DNA of 64,000 nucleotides. It comes from JBNKFV01 sp050289485. Lineage in GTDB: Bacteria > Pseudomonadota > Gammaproteobacteria > Pseudomonadales > Cellvibrionaceae. The position numbers and the translations under genes are program-made. The DNA lies in assembly GCA_050289485.1 (NCBI GenBank), contig JBNKFV010000024.1, positions 98,915-162,914 of the forward strand, written 5' to 3'. Below the pieces are notes generated by a model that was given only the letters and a program-made list of their open reading frames with translations, was not told where the DNA came from and ran no database searches. Shown here in pieces: positions 53,643 to 63,001 of the stretch (position 1 is the stretch's first letter; the number at the start of each line of letters is the position of its first letter).

Positions 53643-53653
53643 GCGAGGATACC

Positions 53654-54190
53654 ATGGCTGAATTAACAACCCTGGCGCGGCCTTATGCGAAAGCAGCCTT
53701 TGAGTTTGCTCACAAAGCAAACGACTTAAATGGCTGGTCAACCATGTTGGCGGTGGCAGCAAAAGTTGCCCAGCATGACAACATGGTGAAGGTGATCGCC
53801 TCGCCAGTGACAACAGCACAGGATAAAGCCCGCACATTTATTGATGTTTGTGGTGAAGAGTTAAATGAAAAAGCGAAAAACTTTGTTAGCAATTTAGCCG
53901 CTAACAAGCGCTTGGCACTCTTGCCACAAATTTATGCCCTGTTCGAAAATCTAAAAGCGCAACTGGAAAAAACCGTTGATGTTAAGGTGGCCAGTGCCTT
54001 TGAATTATCGCAAGAACAACAAGCGAAATTGGCGAAAGTATTAAGCGCCAAGCTGGATTGCGAAGTGAGTATCGAAAACTCTGTAGATCAGGGGTTGTTG
54101 GGCGGCGTCGTTATTCGTGCTGGAGATACAGTAATTGATGGTTCGGTTCGTGGCCGTTTGGCCAAACTTGCCGAAGCCATGAACGCCTAA
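53654..54190 (+). CDS. atpH: ATP synthase F1 subunit delta
   Basis: This subunit caps the F1 head and binds the b-dimer. The 178-residue protein has the N-terminal helical bundle starting LTTLARPYAKAAFEFA and the C-terminal signature DQGLLGGVVIRAGDTVIDGSVRGRL. The length is normal. It lies between atpF and atpA (40-base gap). Confidence 0.96.
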   Translation: MAELTTLARPYAKAAFEFAHKANDLNGWSTMLAVAAKVAQHDNMVKVIASPVTTAQDKARTFIDVCGEELNEKAKNFVSNLAANKRLALLPQIYALFENLKAQLEKTVDVKVASAFELSQEQQAKLAKVLSAKLDCEVSIENSVDQGLLGGVVIRAGDTVIDGSVRGRLAKLAEAMNA

Positions 54191-54230
54191 TTCATATTCC
54201 TAATAGTATATTAGGGTTGAGGAACAGAGC

Positions 54231-55775
54231 ATGCAGCAACTGAATCCTTCCGAAATCAGTGAAATTATTAAGAATCGCATTGACAACTTAGATGTCAAAA
54301 GCGAAGCACAAAACGAAGGTACCGTGGTATCAGTAACCGACGGTATTATTCGTATCCACGGCTTGGCCGATGTGATGTACGGCGAAATGATCGAGTTTGA
54401 AGGTGGTGTCTATGGTATGGCACTTAACCTTGAGCGCGACTCTGTCGGTGCGGTAATCCTGGGTGATTACCAATCTATTGCCGAAGGTCAAACCTGTAAG
54501 TGTACTGGCCGTATTCTTGAAGTACCTGTTGGTACTGAGTTGCTCGGTCGCGTTGTTGACGCACTGGGTAATCCGATCGATGGCAAAGGCCCTGTTAACA
54601 ATAAGTTGACCGATGCCATTGAGAAAATTGCACCGGGCGTTATTGCGCGTCAAAGCGTTGATCAACCGGTACAGATTGGTTTGAAAGCGATTGATGCGAT
54701 GGTGCCAATCGGTCGTGGTCAGCGCGAGTTGATCATTGGTGACCGTCAGACGGGTAAAACAGCGATTGCTGTTGACGCCATCATCAACCAGAAAGGCACT
54801 GGCGTTAAATGTATCTACGTTGCCGTAGGTCAGAAAGCGTCTTCTATTGCAGCGGTTGTACGTAAGCTGGAAGAACACGGTGCTATGGATCACACCATTG
54901 TGGTGGCGGCCTCTGCGTCAGATCCTGCTTCAATGCAGTTTTTGGCTCCTTTCGCCGGTTGTACCATGGGTGAATACTTCCGTGACCGCGGTGAAGATGC
55001 ACTGATCATTTACGATGATTTGACCAAGCAAGCTTGGGCGTATCGTCAGATCTCTTTGCTGTTGCGTCGTCCACCTGGCCGTGAAGCGTATCCTGGTGAC
55101 GTATTCTATTTGCACTCACGTTTGTTGGAACGTGCTTCACGTGTTAATGCCAACTACGTTGAGCAACTCACTAACGGTGAAGTAAAAGGTAAAACCGGTT
55201 CGTTGACTGCTCTGCCTGTGATTGAAACTCAGGCTGGTGACGTATCGGCGTTCGTACCGACTAACGTAATCTCTATTACTGATGGTCAGATCTTCCTTGA
55301 AACCGACCTGTTTAACTCTGGTATTCGTCCTGCGATGAATGCTGGTATTTCGGTATCTCGTGTAGGTGGTGCTGCGCAAACCAAGATTGTTAAAAAACTG
55401 TCTGGTGGTATTCGTACCGCATTGGCACAGTATCGCGAATTGGCAGCGTTCTCGCAGTTTGCTTCTGACCTTGATGAAGCCACCAAGTCTCAGTTGGATC
55501 ACGGTGAGCGTGTTACCGAGCTGATGAAGCAAAAGCAGTACACTCCGCAGTCTGTTGCTGAAATGGGTGTTGTACTTTACGCCGCTAACGAAGGTTATCT
55601 GAAAGACGTTGACGTCGCTAAGATTGGTTCGTTTGAGTCTGCCCTATTGTCTTACATGAACAGTGAGCATGCTGATCTGATGGCGAAGATTAATGAATCT
55701 GGCAGTTACAACGACGAAATTGAAAGCAGTTTCAAAGCCGCGTTGGAGAAATTCAAGGCAACACAAACTTGGTAA
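54231..55775 (+). CDS. atpA: ATP synthase F1 subunit alpha
   Basis: This regulatory nucleotide-binding subunit of the F1 hexamer has 514 residues. It begins MQQLNPSEISEIIKNRI, has Walker A GDRQTGKTA near residue 170, and carries the alpha-specific block PGREAYPGDVFYLHSRLLERA and GGIRTALAQYRELAAFSQFASDLD. The length is the same as in Pseudomonas and close to E. coli (513). Confidence 0.98.
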   Translation: MQQLNPSEISEIIKNRIDNLDVKSEAQNEGTVVSVTDGIIRIHGLADVMYGEMIEFEGGVYGMALNLERDSVGAVILGDYQSIAEGQTCKCTGRILEVPVGTELLGRVVDALGNPIDGKGPVNNKLTDAIEKIAPGVIARQSVDQPVQIGLKAIDAMVPIGRGQRELIIGDRQTGKTAIAVDAIINQKGTGVKCIYVAVGQKASSIAAVVRKLEEHGAMDHTIVVAASASDPASMQFLAPFAGCTMGEYFRDRGEDALIIYDDLTKQAWAYRQISLLLRRPPGREAYPGDVFYLHSRLLERASRVNANYVEQLTNGEVKGKTGSLTALPVIETQAGDVSAFVPTNVISITDGQIFLETDLFNSGIRPAMNAGISVSRVGGAAQTKIVKKLSGGIRTALAQYRELAAFSQFASDLDEATKSQLDHGERVTELMKQKQYTPQSVAEMGVVLYAANEGYLKDVDVAKIGSFESALLSYMNSEHADLMAKINESGSYNDEIESSFKAALEKFKATQTW

Positions 55776-55867
55776 AACAGGGTGCTGGTGAGTTTGCAAA
55801 AACTGACCGGCATTTGTTTATCACGTAGTGTGGCTATGAACATTAATTAAGAGATTCGAGGGCCGTT

Positions 55868-56728
55868 ATGGCAGTCGGAAAAGAAATTCGTACACAAATC
55901 TCCAGTATTAAAGGCACGCAGAAAATTACCAGTGCGATGGAGATGGTGGCGGCTAGCAAAATGCGTAGAGCCCAGGAGCGTATGCAAACCGGTAAGCCTT
56001 ATGCTGACCGTATACGCGCAGTGGTTGGTCATCTTGCTAACGCTAATCCAGAGTACAAGCACATTTTCATGCAGGAGCGAGAAGTAAAACGCGTTGGTTT
56101 TATTATCGTCTCTACAGACCGTGGTCTGTGTGGTGGTTTGAACATTAACCTGTTCAAAAAAGCCATCTCCTCCATGAAAGAATGGGCCGATAAAGACGTT
56201 AAAGTTGATCTTTGCCTGATTGGTGGTAAAGCAGCTGGGTTCTTCAAGGCGTATGGCGGTAACGTAGTTGCTGCCGTTCGTGATATGGGGGAATCGCCAG
56301 CTGTTTCCGATCTGATTGGCAGCGTAAAGGTGGTATTGGATGCTTACGCTGATGGCAATATCGATCGTCTATTCCTGGTGGGTAACGATTTCGTAAACAC
56401 CATGGTTCAGGCACCTTATGTGCAGCAGTTGCTCCCTCTCCTTCCCGAAAATGATGAGAAGTTGAAGCATCATTGGGATTATCTGTACGAGCCAGATGCT
56501 GAAGAGTTATTAGAAGGTTTATTAACGCGCTACATAGAGTCGCAGGTTTATCAGGCAGTAGTAGAAAATGGTGCGTGCGAGCAGGCAGCTCGAATGATCG
56601 CTATGAAAAATGCTACAGAAAATGCTGGTACGCTCATCGACGATCTGCAGTTGGTATACAACAAAGCCCGTCAGGCAGCCATTACGCAAGAGCTGTCAGA
56701 GATTGTGAGCGGCGCTGCAGCGGTGTAA
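55868..56728 (+). CDS. atpG: ATP synthase F1 subunit gamma
   Basis: This is the central rotor shaft. The 286-residue protein has long N- and C-terminal helices that form the coiled coil (KEIRTQISSIKGTQKITSAMEMVAASKMRRAQ, and at the end LQLVYNKARQAAITQELSEIVSGAAA) around a Rossmann-like middle domain (STDRGLCGGLNINLFK). The 92-base gap before it holds no other feature. Confidence 0.97.
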   Translation: MAVGKEIRTQISSIKGTQKITSAMEMVAASKMRRAQERMQTGKPYADRIRAVVGHLANANPEYKHIFMQEREVKRVGFIIVSTDRGLCGGLNINLFKKAISSMKEWADKDVKVDLCLIGGKAAGFFKAYGGNVVAAVRDMGESPAVSDLIGSVKVVLDAYADGNIDRLFLVGNDFVNTMVQAPYVQQLLPLLPENDEKLKHHWDYLYEPDAEELLEGLLTRYIESQVYQAVVENGACEQAARMIAMKNATENAGTLIDDLQLVYNKARQAAITQELSEIVSGAAAV

Positions 56729-56775
56729 TACGCGAAACGGTTTTTATTTTTTATTTATGTTAAGAGGATCCGAAA

Positions 56776-58176
56776 ATGAGTAGCGGACGCATAGTACAAA
56801 TTATCGGTGCCGTTATCGACGTTGAATTTCCTCGTGATTCTGTACCTAAGGTGTATGACGCACTGACTGTAACTGCCAAGGGCTTGACCCTGGAAGTTCA
56901 ACAACAGTTAGGCGATGGTGTGGTACGCGCGATTGCGATGGGTTCATCCGAGGGCTTGTCCCGAGGATTGGCCGTTGATAATACCAATGCACCTGTTTCT
57001 GTACCGGTAGGTAAAGAAACGTTGGGACGCATCATGGATGTGTTGGGTAACCCCATTGATGAATGTGGCCCAATCGGCGAAAAAGAGCGTGCTTCTATTC
57101 ACCGTAAAGCACCGGCTTACGATGAACTGTCGGCGTCAGAAGAGCTGTTGGAAACCGGTATTAAGGTAATCGACTTGGTATGTCCTTTCGCCAAGGGTGG
57201 TAAAGTTGGTTTGTTCGGTGGTGCGGGTGTAGGTAAAACCGTAAACATGATGGAACTGATCAACAACATCGCAACCGAGCACTCTGGTTTGTCGGTATTC
57301 GCCGGTGTGGGTGAGCGTACTCGTGAAGGTAACGACTTCTACCACGAGATGCAGGAATCAGGCGTTGTTAACGTTGAGAAATTCGACGAATCAAAAGTAG
57401 CCATGGTTTACGGCCAGATGAATGAGCCACCGGGTAACCGTTTGCGTGTTGCCTTGACTGGCTTGACCATGGCGGAGAAATTCCGTGATGAAGGTCGTGA
57501 CGTACTGTTGTTTGTTGACAACATTTACCGTTACACGCTCGCGGGTACTGAAGTATCGGCTCTGCTGGGTCGTATGCCATCAGCGGTAGGTTATCAGCCT
57601 ACACTGGCTGAAGAGATGGGCGTTCTGCAAGAACGTATTACCTCTACCAAAACGGGTTCTATTACTTCTATTCAAGCGGTATACGTACCTGCGGATGACT
57701 TGACTGACCCATCACCTGCCACCACGTTTGCGCACTTGGACTCAACCGTTGTATTGAGCCGTGATATTGCTGCAAAAGGTATTTACCCTGCGGTGGATCC
57801 ACTGGATTCAACTTCTCGCCAACTTGACCCGCTTATTATTGGTCAAGAGCACTATGAAGTTGCCCGTGGTGTTCAGACTGTGTTGCAGCGCTATAAAGAG
57901 CTGAAAGACATTATCGCGATTCTGGGTATGGACGAATTGTCTGAAGAAGACAAGCAAGTAGTTGCTCGTGCACGTAAGATTGAGCGTTTCTTGTCACAGC
58001 CTTTCCACGTAGCTGAGATCTTTACCGGTTCTCCTGGTAAATATGTGTCTTTAAAAGACACTATTGCCGGCTTTAAAGGTATTCTCAATGGTGATTACGA
58101 CAGCCTGCCAGAACAAGCGTTCTACATGGTTGGTACCATTGATGAAGCCATTGAAAAGGCTAATAAACTCAAGTAA
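56776..58176 (+). CDS. atpD: ATP synthase F1 subunit beta
   Basis: This catalytic subunit of F1 has 466 residues, Walker A GGAGVGKTV near residue 150, the catalytic glutamate region GVGERTREGNDFY, and the DELSEED-type lever loop MDELSEEDK. Codon use in atpA and atpD favours GT-ending codons, as expected for highly expressed genes. Confidence 0.98.
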   Translation: MSSGRIVQIIGAVIDVEFPRDSVPKVYDALTVTAKGLTLEVQQQLGDGVVRAIAMGSSEGLSRGLAVDNTNAPVSVPVGKETLGRIMDVLGNPIDECGPIGEKERASIHRKAPAYDELSASEELLETGIKVIDLVCPFAKGGKVGLFGGAGVGKTVNMMELINNIATEHSGLSVFAGVGERTREGNDFYHEMQESGVVNVEKFDESKVAMVYGQMNEPPGNRLRVALTGLTMAEKFRDEGRDVLLFVDNIYRYTLAGTEVSALLGRMPSAVGYQPTLAEEMGVLQERITSTKTGSITSIQAVYVPADDLTDPSPATTFAHLDSTVVLSRDIAAKGIYPAVDPLDSTSRQLDPLIIGQEHYEVARGVQTVLQRYKELKDIIAILGMDELSEEDKQVVARARKIERFLSQPFHVAEIFTGSPGKYVSLKDTIAGFKGILNGDYDSLPEQAFYMVGTIDEAIEKANKLK

Positions 58177-58264
58177 GCGCGTGCCGGAGCACAAGTGCTC
58201 CGGTTAAATACACCATTTCTGCCCGACGGGTATCAATTGTCGGGTGAGAAAAGAGGCGAAAGAT

Positions 58265-58690
58265 ATGGCTATGACTGTCCACTGTGACATCGTAAGTGCG
58301 GAAGAAGCGATTTTCTCCGGGCTCGTAGAGATGGTTATTGCTGCCGGTACAGAGGGTGATGTAGGTATTGCCTATGGTCACGCGCCTTTACTGACAGGTT
58401 TGCAGCCAGGTCCTATCCGCATCATCAAGCAAGGTGGCGAGGAAGAAATATACTATATTTCTGGCGGTTATCTGGAAGTTCAACCTTCTGTAGTAACCGT
58501 ACTTGCAGATACTGCCCTACGTGCTGATGATATGGATGAAGCGTCTGCGCTGGAAGCCAAGAAGCATGCGGAAGCCGCTTTGAATAATCAATCCAGTGAC
58601 TTTGATTATTCTCGCGCAGCTACGCAATTGGCTGAAGCCGCCGCCCAGTTACGAACCATACAGGCAATCCGCCGCAAGTCTGGCAAATAG
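58265..58690 (+). CDS. atpC: ATP synthase F1 subunit epsilon
   Basis: This inhibitory rotor subunit has 141 residues, with an N-terminal beta sandwich (TVHCDIVSAEEAIFSG, then GDVGIAYGHAPLLTGLQPG) and two C-terminal helices. ATG 58265 (or the second ATG two codons on) gives the family N-terminus; a longer frame from 58244 lacks support. It is the last gene of atpIBEFHAGDC and is followed by a strong terminator. Confidence 0.96.
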   Translation: MAMTVHCDIVSAEEAIFSGLVEMVIAAGTEGDVGIAYGHAPLLTGLQPGPIRIIKQGGEEEIYYISGGYLEVQPSVVTVLADTALRADDMDEASALEAKKHAEAALNNQSSDFDYSRAATQLAEAAAQLRTIQAIRRKSGK

Positions 58691-58723
58691 TATGGTTCTG
58701 CTGATCGATGCAGCAACTGATCG

Positions 58724-58757
58724 AAAAAAAGGGTAGCATGTAGCTGCCCTTTTTTTT
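58724..58757 (+). terminator. Rho-independent terminator of the atp operon
   Basis: A GGGTAGC/GCTGCCC stem with one wobble pair and a 5-base loop, flanked by seven A and eight T, lies 33 bases past the atpC stop. Confidence 0.92.
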
Positions 58758-58806
58758 GCGTTAATTTTTGCTCTGAATGAAGCACATGTACCCGGAAATG
58801 GACGTT

Positions 58807-60171
58807 ATGCTGGATATAGTGATACTCGCAGCCGGTAAAGGCACGCGAATGAAATCCTCCTTACCCAAAGTACTACACCCAATTGCTGGCAAGCCCATGC
58901 TTGCTCATGTACTCAATACTGCCCGGCAACTAGGTAGTGATAATATCAATATTGTTATTGGCCACCATGCGGAATTGGTTGAGCAGCAATTTACTGCCAC
59001 CGATGTGAACTTTGTGTTGCAGGCCGAACAACTAGGCACTGGCCACGCTGTACAGCAAGCACTAGGCCATTTGCGAGCGGGTGCAATCGCATTAATTTTG
59101 TACGGCGATGTTCCTCTCACCAGTGCCTCTACCCTCTCAGACTTGGCCGGTAAAGTCAGTGATACCAGCATGGGGCTGTTAACCGTACAACTTAACAACC
59201 CAACCGGTTACGGGCGCATTGTTCGTGACGATAAAGGTGATGTTACGGCGATTGTTGAACAGAAAGACGCAACCCCCGAACAGCTGGCAATCAGCGAGGG
59301 TAACAGCGGAATGCTGGCCGTAGCCGTTAACGATCTCCAGCGTTGGCTGCCAAATTTGGCCAATAACAACGCGCAAAAAGAATATTACCTCACCGACATT
59401 ATTGCCATGGCCAAGGCTGAAGGTAAGCAGATCACCACGGTTACCACTTCGACTGAAGAAGAAGTATTGGGTGTGAATGACCGCCTGCAGCAGGCCCAGC
59501 TTGAGCGTTTCTATCAACGCTGCCAAGCCGAGCAACTGCTTAAAAACGGTGCCACTATCATCGATCCCCTGCGCTTTGATTGTCGTGGTGAACTGACCGT
59601 TGGCCAAGATGTGGTTATCGATGTTAATGCCGTATTCGAAGGTAAAGTGGCGCTGGGTGATGGGGTCAGTATTGGGCCCAATTGCGTCATTAAAAATGCC
59701 ACCATTGGTGATAATGTTGCCATTGCGGCTAACAGCATTATTGAAGATTCTGTGGTAGAGCAAGGTTGCCAGATAGGACCATTTGCAAGATTGCGTCCTG
59801 GTACTGAACTCAAAACCAACGCCAAAGTGGGTAATTTTGTCGAAACCAAAAAAGCCATTGTGGGTGTAGGTAGCAAAATTAATCACCTAAGCTATGTCGG
59901 TGACGCCGTACTTGGGGACAATGTTAATATTGGTGCAGGTACCATCACGTGCAATTACGACGGTGCCAACAAATTTAAAACCGAAATTAAAAACGGTGCC
60001 TTTGTAGGCTCCAATACCGCACTGGTGGCCCCGGTTTGTGTTGGAGAAAATGCGACGATTGGTGCAGGCAGTACCATCGTAAAGAATATTGATGATGGCC
60101 AGTTAAGCGTAGCGCGCGGCAAGCAGCGCAACATCGACAATTGGCAGCGGCCTGTAAAGCAGAAAAAATAG
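58807..60171 (+). CDS. glmU: Bifunctional GlmU (GlcN-1-P acetyltransferase / GlcNAc-1-P uridyltransferase)
   Basis: This enzyme makes UDP-GlcNAc for peptidoglycan and lipopolysaccharide. The 454-residue protein has an N-terminal Rossmann uridyltransferase domain (LAAGKGTRMKSSLPKVLHPIAGKPM) and a C-terminal left-handed beta-helix acetyltransferase domain (hexapeptide repeats, FARLRPGTELKTNAKVGNFVE and NYDGANKFKTEI). ATG 58807 matches the family start. glmS follows after 16 bases. Confidence 0.97.
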   Translation: MLDIVILAAGKGTRMKSSLPKVLHPIAGKPMLAHVLNTARQLGSDNINIVIGHHAELVEQQFTATDVNFVLQAEQLGTGHAVQQALGHLRAGAIALILYGDVPLTSASTLSDLAGKVSDTSMGLLTVQLNNPTGYGRIVRDDKGDVTAIVEQKDATPEQLAISEGNSGMLAVAVNDLQRWLPNLANNNAQKEYYLTDIIAMAKAEGKQITTVTTSTEEEVLGVNDRLQQAQLERFYQRCQAEQLLKNGATIIDPLRFDCRGELTVGQDVVIDVNAVFEGKVALGDGVSIGPNCVIKNATIGDNVAIAANSIIEDSVVEQGCQIGPFARLRPGTELKTNAKVGNFVETKKAIVGVGSKINHLSYVGDAVLGDNVNIGAGTITCNYDGANKFKTEIKNGAFVGSNTALVAPVCVGENATIGAGSTIVKNIDDGQLSVARGKQRNIDNWQRPVKQKK

Positions 60172-60187
60172 GACTCAGGATTTTATT

Positions 60188-62020
60188 ATGTGTGGAATTG
60201 TGGGTGCGGTGGCGCACCGTAATATAACCGGCATTTTGGTCGAAGGCCTGAAACGGTTGGAATACCGTGGCTACGACTCGGCGGGCCTTGCCGTCATTAG
60301 CGACAATCTCCAGCAACTGGGTATACGCAAAGCACAGGGTAAGGTTGCTGAGCTGGAAAGCAAGTTAGCGGAACAGCCCATTACTGGTCGCATCGGTATA
60401 GCGCACACACGCTGGGCTACCCATGGCAAACCCAGCGAGGTTAATGCCCACCCACACCGCTCTGGTAACATCGCTGTGGTTCACAATGGCATTATCGAAA
60501 ACCATTCAGCCCTGCGTGAAAAATTAACCAGCCTTGGTTACGAATTTGTCTCACAAACCGACACAGAAGTGATTGCCCATCTTGTTCATCATTTGAGCCA
60601 GAAGGGGTTGGGTTTATTCGAAGCGGTTAAAAGCGCGATTCAACAATTCGACGGTGCTTACGCATTAGGCGTGATCAATCTTGACCAACCTGACCGTATC
60701 ATTGCCGCGCGTAAAGGCAGTCCGTTGGTCATTGGTGTGGGCATTGAAGAAAACTTTATTGCCTCAGACCAGATGGCTCTACGCCAGGTAACCGATCGGT
60801 TTATTTTTCTTGATGAAGGCGATATGGCGTTGGTTACCAACGCTGAAATTGTCATTAGCGATATTAATGGCCGCCAGGTAGATCGCCCTATTTCTACCCT
60901 TAATGATGGTGCAGAAGCTGCTGATAAAGGTGCGTTTCGCCACTACATGCTCAAAGAAATTTACGAGCAGCCAGAGGTAATGGGTAATACCCTGATGGGC
61001 CGTATTGGCAAAGAGCAACTGTTGGAAGAAGCCTTTGGCTCATCGGCAGCAGAAATTTTCGATCAAGTTAAAGCGGTACAAATTGTAGCCTGTGGTACCA
61101 GTTACCATGCCGGTTTGGTCGCAAAATACTGGTTGGAAGACTGGGGCGGCCTGCCCTGCAATGTTGAAGTGGCCAGCGAATACCGTTATCGCAAAGTGTT
61201 TGTTCAACCGGGTACGTTATTTGTAACGATTTCACAGTCTGGTGAAACAGCCGATACATTGGCCGCACTAAAATTTGCCAAAGAAAGTGGCTATCTGGCT
61301 GGCTTAACCATTTGCAATGTGCCCAATAGTTCGCTGGTGCGCGAATCAGATCTTTCCTTAATGACCCAAGCCGGGCCAGAAATTGGTGTGGCTTCTACCA
61401 AAGCCTTTACCACTCAGCTGGTTGCTTTACAACTATTAACCATTGCACTGGCTCGCCGCAACGGATTAAGTAAAGAAAAAGAAGCCGAGATTATCAAATC
61501 TCTGCATCACTTACGGGATTTATCTACAAATATTTTAACCCTGGATAAAGCGATTGAAAAAGTTAGCGAAGATTTCGCTGAAAAACATCACGCATTATTT
61601 TTGGGCCGGGGCGTGCAATACCCCATTGCGATGGAAGGTGCGCTTAAATTAAAAGAGATTTCCTATATTCACGCAGAAGCTTACCCTGCCGGTGAGTTAA
61701 AGCACGGCCCTCTCGCATTAGTTGATAGCGATATGCCGGTGGTTGCTGTAGCGCCTAATGATGAATTGCTGGAAAAATTAAAATCGAATTTAGAAGAAGT
61801 GCAAGCTCGAGGTGGCGTGCTGTATGTGTTTGCCGACGAAAAAGCAGACTTCACCAGCTCACCCACCACGACAGTGATTCCGCTACCTCATGTGCCTGAG
61901 TGGTTAGCACCTATTGTGTATACCCTACCCTTACAGCTACTGTCTTATCACGTGGCTGTACTCAAAGGTACCGACGTTGACCAACCACGTAACTTGGCAA
62001 AATCGGTTACTGTTGAGTAA
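60188..62020 (+). CDS. glmS: Glutamine-fructose-6-phosphate aminotransferase (isomerizing)
   Basis: This enzyme makes glucosamine-6-phosphate, the first step of amino-sugar synthesis. The 610-residue protein has the N-terminal glutaminase domain (MCGIVGAVAHRN with the catalytic Cys after Met removal, and RWATHGKPS) and two SIS domains (VACGTSYHAG, and SQSGETADTLAAL). The end is LPRNLAKSVTVE-like (QPRNLAKSVTVE). It forms an operon with glmU and ends in a strong terminator. Confidence 0.97.
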   Translation: MCGIVGAVAHRNITGILVEGLKRLEYRGYDSAGLAVISDNLQQLGIRKAQGKVAELESKLAEQPITGRIGIAHTRWATHGKPSEVNAHPHRSGNIAVVHNGIIENHSALREKLTSLGYEFVSQTDTEVIAHLVHHLSQKGLGLFEAVKSAIQQFDGAYALGVINLDQPDRIIAARKGSPLVIGVGIEENFIASDQMALRQVTDRFIFLDEGDMALVTNAEIVISDINGRQVDRPISTLNDGAEAADKGAFRHYMLKEIYEQPEVMGNTLMGRIGKEQLLEEAFGSSAAEIFDQVKAVQIVACGTSYHAGLVAKYWLEDWGGLPCNVEVASEYRYRKVFVQPGTLFVTISQSGETADTLAALKFAKESGYLAGLTICNVPNSSLVRESDLSLMTQAGPEIGVASTKAFTTQLVALQLLTIALARRNGLSKEKEAEIIKSLHHLRDLSTNILTLDKAIEKVSEDFAEKHHALFLGRGVQYPIAMEGALKLKEISYIHAEAYPAGELKHGPLALVDSDMPVVAVAPNDELLEKLKSNLEEVQARGGVLYVFADEKADFTSSPTTTVIPLPHVPEWLAPIVYTLPLQLLSYHVAVLKGTDVDQPRNLAKSVTVE

Positions 62021-62040
62021 ACCTCTCCCCTTACCGTTCA

Positions 62041-62070
62041 TAAAAAAGGCTTCATAAGAAGCCTTTTTTA
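62041..62070 (+). terminator. Rho-independent terminator of glmUS
   Basis: A 13-bp perfect stem (TAAAAAAGGCTTC and its complement) with an ATAA loop and a T-run lies 21 bases past the glmS stop. Confidence 0.92.
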
Positions 62071-62081
62071 TTGCCTTAATT

Positions 62082-62100
62082 AAAGGGGTCAGAGCCCTTT
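62082..62100. repeat. Short palindrome AAAGGG-N7-CCCTTT (REP-like)
   Basis: AAAGGGGTCAGAGCCCTTT forms a 6-bp stem with a 7-base loop. The motif is reminiscent of REP-type palindromes found in other gammaproteobacteria. Only one copy was noticed in the window and no transposase is near, so the class is uncertain. Confidence 0.35.
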
Positions 62101-62194
62101 TGTTAGTTGCAGGGCTTAGCCGCTACATGAGACGTCAAAAGTGTTGCTTTTTCCGCCCTTTAGCAAGGGGTTAACTGTCTAAGGAAGTTCGAAC

Positions 62195-62865
62195 GTGAAA
62201 GAAAAAGGAAGTGCAATTTATCAGTTATTTCTACTTGCACTTAGCGTATATGTTTTAGTCGTTGTTTTCGCTGAAACATTTCTGATTAGCGATCCAGAAA
62301 TATCTCTCCTCCTTCAGTGGATAGATTTTTGCATATGCCTGGTTTTTCTAGCTGATTTTTTGTGAATCTCTATAGAGCTGAGAATAAACGTTCGTACATG
62401 AAATGGGGATGGATTGATTTATTATCATCTATTCCTCTGGTTGACCCTTTTAGATGGGGAAGACTTGCCAGAATTGTGAGGATATTGCGATTCTTCCGTA
62501 CTATGAAATCGCTAAAGCTACTCGTTAACTCTATTCAGTCAAGTAAATTTCAAAGTCTAACTCTTATTGTTATATTAATAACTTTTGTCGCATACACTAT
62601 CTGCGCTAGCTTGATACTTGAGCTTGAGAGAGATTATCCAGAAGGAATAAATACTGCTAATGAAGCTCTGTGGTGGGCATTTCTCAACATAATGAATGCC
62701 AAGGTTTCAATTACACAGGCTTATTCAACAGGTGGCATCATAGCAACCGTAATTTTGAACAAAATAGGATTGCTCTTATTTGCATACTTCAATGCAATAA
62801 TTATTGCTTGGTTAGTTCAAAAAAGAGTAGAAATTAAACAGAAGGCTGTGAGTGGAAAAAGTTAA
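62195..62865 (+). pseudogene. Voltage-sensor ion-channel-like gene, broken by a frameshift
   Basis: The first frame (GTG 62195) encodes two hydrophobic helices and stops at TGA 62363, just after a run of six T (62356-62361). One added T would join it to the second frame (from GTG 62362): the reading becomes FLADFF-VNLYRAENKRS. The whole, about 223 residues, has helix S1, S2, S3 (KWGWIDLLSSIPLVD), a classic S4 with arginine at every third residue (RWGRLARIVRILRFFR), S5 and S6. The pore segment ALWWAFLNIMNAKVSIT lacks TVGYGD, so potassium selectivity is doubtful. Base use is A+T-rich, unlike the flanking genes, which suggests transfer. Sequencing error or slippage could also explain the break. 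Confidence 0.8.
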
Positions 62866-62952
62866 AAAGCGTGTGCACTACCAGCTAGGGGTATTCTCTC
62901 GCCACTAAAGGTCTGCTGTACACCGTTTACCGGTATCAATTAGAAATCATAA

Positions 62953-62990
62953 ATTGCATAGAAAACCCATGAGCGGGTTTTCTATGCAAT
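62953..62990 (-). terminator. Rho-independent terminator of the ABC-F gene
   Basis: A perfect 16-bp stem (ATTGCATAGAAAACCC and its complement) with a 6-base loop lies 11 bases past the ABC-F stop on the minus strand. The gap 62866-63001 otherwise holds nothing recognisable. Confidence 0.85.
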
Positions 62991-63001
62991 CAAACAGAGA
63001 A

